This document shows positions 21,416 through 30,037 of a stretch of DNA of 64,000 nt, one piece after another (position 1 is the stretch's first letter; each line of letters opens with the position of its first letter). Both the position numbers and the translations under genes were made by a program. Origin of the DNA: Branchiostoma floridae (taxonomy: Eukaryota > Chordata > Leptocardii > Amphioxiformes > Branchiostomatidae); NCBI RefSeq assembly GCF_000003815.2, contig NC_049983.1:25412401-25476400 (forward strand). Reading direction: 5' to 3'. Under the pieces are notes generated by a model that worked only from the letters and a program-made list of their open reading frames with translations, searched no databases and was not told where the DNA came from.

Positions 21416-22231
21416 CAGTCGAATCTGTCCAAGACGACCACCTGAGGACCGGGCAAAAGCGATCGATTTGGGCAGGTGGTCGGTTAGAAGAGTATCGACT
21501 CCCAACATGCCCGATGCATAGTATAAATGGTTTCCGTTGTTTTTAATGGCAAATAACAAGGACACGCACGTAAAGAAGTTCGTAAGCGAGGTGTTTAAAG
21601 TCAAATACAACACGCAAACGCACGCAAAAAACTCGCCGTATGCGTACGTCCCATCCACTGAAATAACTGTACGGGGTACCTTTCGAATTCGATGCCTGTA
21701 GTGATGCCCTGTACGTCCGGATAGCGTACTTACCCACGGGTACAGTAATTTGTTGGAAAAAAACACTCACACAGATCTTTCTTAAAAGGTATGATGTACA
21801 CTGATCTTTCTCAAAAAGGTATGGGGCTATATACGTTTCAGCAGTTTCATACACTTTATAATAATAAAGATTTTAAAAAAACTTCTGTAACAACTAAATT
21901 TAGATTTTCTAAAAACGAAATTTTTTCCCATATTACAGTAGACTGCCCCTTTGACCCACCCACGCGAATCCGCCGCCATATTAATTTTGAACATAACATC
22001 GTAAAATCCGACGCAAACTGGCCGATTTCGGCACAAACTCGCGCTATAGTTATTATCGTAAATCGATGACACCTCAAGGTTGTCGCGGTCCCAATTTTTG
22101 GCCAGGTGGTCGTTATCAAGAGGTCGCTTAATGCTTACGTCAATAGGTAGAAATTTCGGTACCGACAAAAAGCGGTCGTATTGACCAGGTGGTCGCTATG
22201 AAGAGGTGGTCGCTTGGGCAGGTTTTACAGT
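21416..22231. mobile_element. Tc1/mariner-type non-autonomous element with internal empty-site proof
   Basis: Termini read CAGTCGAATCTGTCCAAGAC (left) and, in reverse complement, CTGTAAAACCTGCCCAAGCG (right), both leading into CGACCACCT. TA flanks each end (21414-21415 and 22232-22233). At 12525-12570 the same flank is present without the element: 'atttaaac-TA-tctacctac'. This fits insertion into one TA, which was duplicated. The inside has no transposase and includes a 'gacccacccacgcg' block shared with the truncated copy at 50896-51184. Confidence 0.85.
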
Positions 22232-22233
22232 AT

Positions 22234-23237
22234 CTACCTACGAAAATCATCACCATCTGTTAACACGTTCTTGTGTTATTCTCCACTAAACTTTAAAAAA
22301 ATGTATTATCCATTCTACCCAAACTACATTCTATCAGCGCGAACCGATCAACCCACAGGTTGTTGTTGCTTTTGCAAAAATACTTAATTAGTCACGTCGC
22401 AAACCGCACACTGCGCATGCTCCAAGTGACGTCAGCTCAGAACCCAGACGCTAATGAGGCGGGCCAGGCGTGTCGGACCGCACCCACGGCAGGAGCTCGA
22501 GTCAGGCGGTCTGATTTTCCATCCAACAAAACCTGCTGACTTGTCCAAGAAACTCTACCGGAAGAAACGGGTTGGTGTAAATTTTGGTTCTAATTGGACT
22601 ACTTATAGTGGAATGAACTTCCACATTTGTAAGGTTCAGAATACATCAGATCTGTAACGATAAGGCTGGCGTTGAGCCGGTCGACAACAGCTACCAACAT
22701 AACGATAAGTATTTTTTTTGTTACCACATTTTTGTTTTGTTCGTGTTTAGGACATTGATGGGTTGAGGATGTCTTAGTGAACGCGTCGATATAGTGGGTA
22801 CTTTGCGATGCCTGAAGGGTATGGAGAATTCCTAGCTGCTTTGAAAATGTCTCGATAGGCATGGTGTTCTTATTTTCCAATGTTTGTGAGAATAAGAACG
22901 GGAAGCCACACCATATACATTCCATGAGAGGCTGAAAAGCCGTACTTTCATAGGTCCAATCATAGGTTCAAGTTTCCATTCGTCTACTATCTTACTCAGA
23001 GTTATACAGAGATAGATGACGTGTTGTCAAAAACAAAATCTACTGTATAAAGATTTCCCGAAGGCGGATTAGTCTACCAATGATTCGGCTCATGTTAGGT
23101 CAAGCCGACACCTGCTTTCAACATTAGAACAGCTACTGATTACTTTTTTACTGCCAACCGAATGCAATTTATAACGACTCTTACTTTCTTTGAAATCTTG
23201 AATGGCCCCTCCCCCTTTGTACACAGGCAAAACCTTT
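22234..23237 (+). repeat. Flank-unit repeat of a lost receptor unit
   Basis: Colinear with the upstream units of D, E and F: 'ctatcagcgcgaacc', the CRE-containing 'aagtgacgtcagctcag' (about 22425), a TCAGGCGGTCTGA variant (22502), 'gaaacgggttggtgt', then 'gattagtctaccaatgattc' and the 'cccctccccctttgtacac' block that borders the MITE. Confidence 0.85.
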
Positions 23238-23624
23238 GGCCGCGTTGATTTGATTATAGGAAGGGCATCTTCTGGTAACCTAATAACTGATGCGAGCGTG
23301 CGAATAAAAAAGGTTTAACCCCCAAAAGTTCCTTTCATCATGAAATCTAATTGGTCAGGAGGTTTTAGAAGTAGGTGACTGATCACACAGTATGGAATAC
23401 CGAACAAAAGATTCTTCATTTTGTTCTTTCACATCGTCTTTGACCTTAAGTTTTGCGTTGGGATTCGATGACATTAGCTTAATGTTTTTCCCATATATAT
23501 TGCATTTAAACCTACGGCATATATTTGCTTCTTTTGCCGCTGCTTAGTTCGATTTACTGCATATCTTTTTGAAACGTCCGAAAGTTAAAGCTGATGTCAT
23601 GCATATAATCAAATCAACACGGCC
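23238..23624. mobile_element. Harbinger-type MITE, uninterrupted copy (387 bp)
   Basis: The left terminus is GGCCGCGTTGATTTGATTAT. The right terminus, in reverse complement, is GGCCGTGTTGATTTGATTAT. Flanks are TTT and GTA here, a decayed version of the TTA present at the two paralogous copies. This copy lacks the 0.4 kb insert carried by the copies at 43782 and 52201, so it serves as the empty site for that insert. Confidence 0.8.
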
Positions 23625-24257
23625 GTACATATATACAGACGTTGCAAACGTACAACGACTTTCGTACCACCAACTACAAACTACAACATAGAAATAGGCT
23701 CATGCATGGTGAAAGTGAAAGTAGAGACCTATTCTTCAACTGGTTGTGACAAAGAAGATAGACGCTATGTCCAAAAATGTCGGTAGTCAAAGAGAGTATA
23801 GAATACCTTAGCCACACCGTAAACACCTAAATTACATTACTGAGGATTGTGGCCTACTGACTCTTGTGTAGCTAGTATGATTGGGGTACCAGGCACTAAC
23901 AGCAAAGCTAAATGCGATCAAAAGCATATGAGCTGTGGAACAGTATATGTAAGTGATAGGATGTGATTGTAGGAAATTGAGAGCCTACTTTTGGAAAGAC
24001 AATTTTCTTATGCAAATTCTATTTTTTCTGGATGTTCCATATGAGACGTCCCAACTTGTAACAGGTGTAATTTATGGAAGATGGAACATAAACGCATACC
24101 AAAGGTAATGGTCTGTTGCGCATGGATAACACGAAAATGCCATAATTCTTAAATATTAAATGACATGTGTTTTAGATTGTTAAAGATGACCATCATCTGT
24201 AATACTTTTTTCTTGTAGTAAGCAAACTGTGCTTTCAGTTGCGTATCTTCTTTTTGG
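23625..24257 (+). other. Orphan receptor 5' flank without a gene
   Basis: Matches the stretch just upstream of E and F step by step: 'acgactttcgtaccaccaact'-type block, 'gcatggtgaaagt', 'ggttggggtaccagg', 'ggatgtgattg', 'ttatgcaaattctat', 'ttaaagatgaccat' and 'gcgtatcttctttttgg'. The match breaks off at about 24257, just before the position where the acceptor and the start codon should lie. The receptor gene that belonged here has been deleted or replaced. Confidence 0.75.
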
Positions 24258-24857
24258 CGACGCCTCAGGGGCTTCGCCTAATAATAAAGTGTGCGACCGT
24301 TTGACAAAAATTCCCAAAATCCCGCAGGCATGTCAGGAATTTTTCAACAGCTGCGTAGTTGCATCATCCCTTTAGAGGGGAATAACTCGGTAATGGGTTG
24401 ACGGATCATCATAATATTTAGAATATAGATAGCTTCATAGATGCCTAACATGATTACAGGAATGTAAATGCTTATCATGCGAATCAGGGGCTAATTTGCA
24501 TAATTAATGAGGATAGTTTATAAATACACTGCATTTCATGTTAAAATTCTCCAAAATATACCATATCTAATTCAAAAAGATAGAAATATTATGCTTACTG
24601 TTAAGTATATATCCGATTGGTCAAAATTCCCGAAATTCTACGGCAATCCTTCCGCGTGTGCGCAATTGCACCATACTTTTGGAAGGGAATAACTCGGAAA
24701 GGGGTTGACTGATCATCGCAATTTTTATATGTAGATAACTTCGGAGATGCCTTCCATAAATAAGGGCTATAATTGCAGACCCCGAGCTAATTTGCATAAT
24801 CAACGACCACAGTTTATTAAGCAACAGTATTTCATTACTACTAGGACACGTAAACAT
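24258..24857. other. Non-genic stretch
   Basis: Two related passages ('ggggaataactcgg..ggttgac.gatcatc' at about 24378 and 24688) show an internal direct repeat of about 310 bases. No coding signal was recognised. Confidence 0.5.
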
Positions 24858-24988
24858 GACATAGAAGAACTTTATTGCGCAACAATTGTAACAGTTACAA
24901 TGTATGGCAATGTGAACAACTATATACTAATACAAATAACTAACAACTAATGTAATATAATATAACAGTATAAACAATCTAGTGAGTA

Positions 24989-26239
24989 TCATAAAGCATT
25001 ATCTCGTTTTTGCAATGAGTTGTAAATAAATTGGCCAACGTAGGCAGATATATGAACAGGACATGATAATATCAAATGGAATACCTCTGACCTAGCATGT
25101 GGCAGTACAATTTCGGACTTACATACAATATTTTGAAATAACTTTTGACGGTCTTCTTCATAAGTCGGACAATCCATTACAAAATGAAATTCATTTTCTA
25201 TGTCATTATGGCATGTGGGACAAAGTCTCTCATTGGCTGGTATGTTGTAGTGTCGGCCTTTTTCAATTTGTAAGGTGTGTGCACTAATCCTTAGTCTCGT
25301 TAGGTCATTTCTAAACAATTTGTTTTGAACAGATGAAAGATATTTTTCGAAACAGAATTCTTTTTTGATTTTACAATAAGTACTGAGTTTGTTAAAACTT
25401 CTCAATTCTTGTCTCCAACCAGAGAGAAACGTGTCTTGCAGACGGTTATTAAATATATTTCCAAAACGGTTGGCATTAACAGCAGGATTAAGCCAAACAT
25501 TTTGGAAACCATGTCTACTTAACATATCTTGCACATGCACAGCCCAGTCTTGTTGTAGCTCAACAGAAGTATTATATGCTTTCTTTACAAGTCTGTCATT
25601 TGGGAGATTATGTAACCTAAGCCAGTATTTTATCATCTGTGTCTGTGAATCAATATAAAGTGGGAAAACTCCTAGCTCGCCCCTGACCGCGGCGTTGACA
25701 GAGCTTTTGGGTACGCCGAGTGAAATTTTGCAATAATTCAAAAGCACAAATTCCAAATCAGTAATTTCATATGATATTTTTGGTTGCTCAAAAGTTATGT
25801 CCTGGTCTCTTAGTGTGTTTGATTGATACATTATGTTCAATTTGTCGCTGTATTTTTGAAACCGGACAAGGACAGGGCGAGTAGTGGAGGGGTCTTTTTT
25901 GCCAACACGAGAGGCTCTAAGGATGTGAATTTCTGATCCCAGTAACGTACTGATAATCCTATTTATTGATTCTCTGGTATTTTCATATTCATTTATCCCA
26001 TAGAAAATAAGGTCTCTTTCTTGTACAGTTGTTCCAAGGACTTCGCCACAATAAAGTAAAATCGGTTTTATGCAACTGTTGAATAATTCAAGAGCGAGCG
26101 GAATGGATGGGTTGAAATTTGTTGATAACAGTGATTTCAATTTAAAAGAAGCCCGAAGTGCTTTTAACCGTAACTGTTTGGTAGCGCGATTAAATGAACC
26201 TGAGGGGGTGAAATCTACTCCGAGGTATGTGTAGGAGGT
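24989..26239 (-). pseudogene. ORF2 C-terminal region with embedded ORF1p-RRM-like segment
   Basis: The frame is open from about 26239 (block YTYLGVDFTPSGSF) down to the stop at 24989, over 400 codons without a break. It starts with the RT thumb-like part (IKPILLYCGEVLG) and ends with CPTCHNDIENEFHFVMDC, the zinc-binding motif usual at this place. Between IKPILLYCGEVLG and LLNYCKISLGVPKSSVNAAV lies an extra segment of about 80 residues (26023-25778) with DLIFYGINEYENTRESINR, RASRVGKKD, RPVLVRFQKYSDK and NTLRDQDI. That is the pattern of the RNA-binding ORF1p domain of L1-like elements (Transposase_22). No stop or frame change borders it. Confidence 0.75.
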
Positions 26240-27652
26240 TTAAATGTCAATGGACGGCCCTGTATTTTATAAGTGGAGTGTTGACTGCTAGCTCGTCCAT
26301 TTTTTGAGAATATCATTACTTTAGTTTTCTTTTCATTTATTGATAATTTCCAAATAGAACAAAATTGATCAAGAGTTCTTATGCATTCTTTTAGGCCTGA
26401 CTCGGATTTTGAGAGAAGTACAAGGTCATCCGCCCAAAATAAACCATTGATGGGTGTGTCTTGTAAAGTTGGAGGGTCGGACAATCGCGAATATAATATG
26501 TTTGGAAGGTCGTTTACGTATAAGTTGAATAAGAGGGGGCTAAGGTTACACCCTTGTCGTACCCCATATGTAGATTGAAAGTATGGTGTTAGGCCATTTG
26601 GTGTTTTTACGCAGTAACTTACATTAGAGTATATTGATTTTATAATTTTAAAGAAGTTTCCTCCGATGCCTGATGACAAGAGTTTGTAAAATAGACCAGT
26701 CCGCCAGACAGAGTCAAGCGCCTTAGGGAAATCAATGAAGGAAGCATATAATTTACCTGCAGGCTTGGATATTTCTTGATCAATTAGTGTTTTAAGCACA
26801 AAAACGTTATCACTTGTTCGAAAGTTTTTCTAAAGCCAGATTGGAAAGGGGATAATAAGTTTTCTCTTTCGAGGTATTGTTGTAGTCGTTTGTTTAAAAT
26901 GAATGTGAAGAGTTTACCAACACAGCTGGAGATGGCGATGCCTCTGTAGTTTGTAGGATTTGTGCGTTCACCACTTTTATGTATAGGAACTAGCATACTC
27001 TGACTCCATTGGTCAGGGAACGTCCCAGATTGAATTAAAATATTAAACATTTTCTTGAAGGGTAATGTGAGATGAGGAGCGCTATATTTTACATTTCATT
27101 AATAATTGAATCTGTTCCGCATGCTTTATTACATTTAAGGTTACAAAGTCCAGCTTGGATTTCTTCTACTGAAATATCAAAATCTAGTGGATTGTCTGTT
27201 TGAAGCTCTAATGATGTTACAATACTGTCTGCATATTCTTGTTCCCCTTCATCCATTTTAACATTGCTATTTAGTGTTTTAAAATGGTTTAACCACTCCT
27301 CGGTCGAAATTTGTTCGCTGGTTTCTTTTTTATGTCCGGTTTCTAAATTTCGTAACTTGTCAATCTCCTTCCAAAATGATTTTGGGTCTTCTTTACACAA
27401 TCTAGAAATTTGAGTCATTTTCTTTTCATTATAATGTTTCTTTGTCTTCTCAATTAACTTTTTGTATTCTTTCACTTTAAAAGTGTACGCCTGTCTTTTG
27501 TCTTGTCGCCAAGGATATTTCCTTATTTCTGCGGCAAGAGTTCTAATTTTTGATCTTAGATCACGGCACTGTTGGTCATACCATGGCTTACAAGTGGGTT
27601 TCTTTTTCCGTTTGGAAAGCCGAATTGATTTTAGTGATAGGTCTGCTGCCAT
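26240..27652 (-). pseudogene. ORF2 linker and reverse transcriptase domain (frameshifted)
   Basis: Three open segments in different frames give a recognisable RT. 27652-27089 is the linker (KPWYDQQCRDLRSKIR, DPKSFWKEIDKL, NLKCNKACGTDSI). 27050-26784 has the first RT blocks (WSQSMLVPIHKSG, NYRGIAISSC, LLSPFQSGFRK). 26799-26215 has palm motifs (YASFIDFPKALDSV, YGVRQGCNLSPLLFNLYVND) and the catalytic FWADDLVLLS. The first aspartate motif reads DFPKALD where DFxKAFD is usual. Confidence 0.88.
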
Positions 27653-27866
27653 TTTTATAATATAGTTAACATCCTCAACAGCTTTCTCAGCATCTGTGTG
27701 TGTGTACTATTTTAGCATGAACTGATTAATCTTAGTTTTAACTTGGGGAAGTTGGAATGCCTTTTGAAATTTTTCACGAGCATCATTATCCCAAATGTAT
27801 TTTTTTGGTTGGGAAAGGAGTTTTTCATTATTATTATAAATATTTCTAAACCTAGAATGATTTGTT

Positions 27867-28656
27867 TTAATTGACACCGAAATCTGACAACCATGTGGGA
27901 TTATGGACTTTAAAGTATTGCACCGATGAAAAAAGGGGTAGACTGGTTATGCAGTAGTCTACAGTGCTTGCCCCGTTGTATTTAATGCATGTACTTTTTC
28001 CAGGGAGGTCACCAATCGTCCTTCCATTTACTATTATCATGTTAGCGGCCGAGCACAAATCAACTAATTCCCTACCATACTTATTTCTGATGTTGTCTGT
28101 ATTTATCCTAAGTTTTATATTAATTTCTGAAGAATTTTCGTCAAAACCATCAAAAAGTTGTTCCTGTAAATTAGCTGTTCTTGAGTTCAGATCACCAAGT
28201 ATGAGAACATGTCCTAGGTTATTTCGCCACGTCCTCCATTAAGTCTTCAAAAATTGTGTTCTTTTTTGTGGTGAATAAAGGTGAGTTTTCAGGAGGTAAG
28301 TACAAACATCCCAGTATCACATCTGCCTCTAGGCCAAAGAAAAACTTATCCAATTTGCACCAGAGTATGTCCGGATTATTACTTTTCAATTTGGTAATGC
28401 CTTTGGCGATATTTTGTCTAAAGAGGATAACGACCCCACCGGAATTCCGTCTGGAGCGCTTCCTGAGCTTACGGTCACTACGAAAGTGTTGATATCCATC
28501 AATATGAAAATTATCATTGGGTTTTAACCAAGTTTCCTGAACACAGACTAAGTCATATCTACTTACAGAATCTAAAAAATCTAATTCTACACATTTTCTA
28601 GCAAAACTTCCTTGAATATTCCAACTGGCCAAACGTAAGGCCACATCAGTAACCAT
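27867..28656 (-). pseudogene. ORF2 APE endonuclease domain (frameshifted)
   Basis: The frame 28656-28219 begins with RLASWNIQGSF and continues with DLVCVQETWL (catalytic Glu) and RNSGGVVILFRQNIAKG, all standard APE-endonuclease blocks. After a frame break the second half appears as VLILGDLNSRT-like sequence and, at 28058-27867, CSAANMIIVNGRTIGDLPGK with TCIKYNGASTVDYCITS, the D-Y motif before the catalytic His region. The frame changes between the two halves show the copy is inactive. Confidence 0.85.
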
Positions 28657-28851
28657 AATAAAACTACCAAAAAGAAAAGAATGTCAAGAGCAATTTTCAA
28701 TGCTACATAAACACATATGATCACCTTAAAAGTGAATATGAATCTTATATAAGTTGTGGATGAGTATTAAAAAGTATGCGTGTGGATTTGAACTAGATTA
28801 AAGAACAGAAAGAGAGTACGACTTCCCTTTGATGAGTGGTCAATATATGAC

Positions 28852-29455
28852 TCAAATGTTCATCAACATCTCAGACAGTTTGTATGCTATGTCCATGATT
28901 TTCCGTTGTGGTATCTGAGACCCGTGCAGGTTTGGACGGCTCCAGTCACCTGGTCGGTAGTCATCCCGGTCACCTGGTCGGTAGTCATCCCAGTGTTGTC
29001 CTGTAGGTCTGTTGTTGTCTTGACTTCGATACTGGAACAGCTTCGTGTTCTGGAACGGGCGCTCTTGTTCTATCCCCGGATACTGTTGAGTTGGTAAATC
29101 GGAAGGTGTATACGTGCCATCATTTGTTGGCTGTGCTCTCCAGTTGCTACTGTCTCTGCTCTGACTGTTACTTATGGTGCGTTTGACATCTGCAACAAGT
29201 AGACTAGTCCCCGTGGTGTCGTCAAGGTGGATCTGATCAGGTTTGTATAACTGCCGTGTTGTTGAGAGCTTCTTATGACGTACATACAGGGTTTTATTGT
29301 CGTCCTTACTTCGTTGCAGTACGGCCTGGTTGTAGTCCTTTATGTTTTTGTTTAAAGTTGAGTCCAAGTAATGTCCTCTAGGTAGTACTTGCGAAAGAAC
29401 AATTGTGGCATTCGGGAAGGATGTTTTGGCACATGAGATGAGTTTTCTTGTCTAA
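28852..29455 (-). pseudogene. ORF1 C-terminal part with SGNH-esterase-like end
   Basis: The frame is open upstream to about 29455 without an ATG. It has ATIVLSQVLPRGHY, an asparagine-rich stretch (NKNIKDYNQAV) and DQIHLDDTTGTSLLVADVK. These correspond to the middle and the final D-x-x-H-L block of SGNH hydrolase domains found in ORF1 of CR1/L2-group retrotransposons. The catalytic serine block is missing because the element is truncated at about 29460. Downstream is a proline/arginine-rich tail with a short repeat, DDYRPGD twice. Confidence 0.7.
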
Positions 29456-29460
29456 TCGAG

Positions 29461-30016
29461 ACATATGTAACTAGAAAAGAGATAAATATCGATAGACATC
29501 AATTATGCAAATTGTTACCTAATTCATATAATTACTGAGAAATTGTTATACAGTGTCATAGCGAAATTCCATTCTTCCGACATTTGGCAGCAACATGTAC
29601 GTTAAGTTGAACATACAGACGTAAGAAGGGCAAATCAGGGTCTCATTTACGTAGTTTTTGAGGAAATGCTACAAAAGCTTTTTTGGCTAAGACTTTCATA
29701 CTTTGAACATATTGTTATTTAGGTAGAAGAGATGATCATCTTCATACATACGGCTAGGTGAAAGGAAAGAACACAAATACAACACACCTACAATAACAAT
29801 CATTAATACTTATAAACAATAAAACCATCGCCATGGCAATAGTTTTAATTGCCACACTTTTTTTCTGTTTTTCTCAACCTATTGAGGAATACCTTCATCT
29901 CAGATAAGAAATGTACAAGAAGCTAAACAAATGACTGCTTATTTTTTTCAACATTTTGTGGGAAATAGAAACGTGTGATGGCTGTAACAGCAACTATTTA
30001 TCACACTGTGCAATGA
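29461..30016 (+). other. Proximal 5' flank of gene C
   Basis: Begins where the retroelement ends. The first 200 bases resemble the gene B flank ('gatagacatcaattatgcaaat'-type block). The last 150 match the other receptors: 'cctcatctcagataag', 'tgtacaagaagctaaac' and 'atgactgcttatttttttc'. A pyrimidine-rich acceptor-like block before 'aagaaatgtacaag' suggests an upstream non-coding exon. Confidence 0.5.
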
Positions 30017-30037
30017 TTCTCTCTCCTTACAGGAAAA
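30015..30037 (+). promoter_or_regulatory. 3' splice acceptor before start codon, gene C
   Basis: 'ttctctctccttacag' ends at 30032. The next bases are GAAAAATG, so the GT that forms the donor half in the other five genes is mutated here while the acceptor is kept. This indicates that the acceptor is the constrained function. Confidence 0.7.

Larger units (their letters stand above)
24858..29460 (-). mobile_element. Degenerate APE-type non-LTR retrotransposon (~4.6 kb)
   Basis: On the minus strand the order is ORF1 C-terminal part with an SGNH-esterase-like end, then ORF2 with APE endonuclease, linker, reverse transcriptase, and a C-terminal region with a CCHC-like zinc motif. A 3' tail holds 'gcaataaag' near 24870-24880. 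ORF2 is split over seven or so frame segments, so the copy is dead. An esterase-bearing ORF1 is known from the CR1/L2 groups; clade assignment beyond APE-type is not made here. It lies between the orphan flank and gene C and may have contributed to the loss of the missing receptor. Confidence 0.88.
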
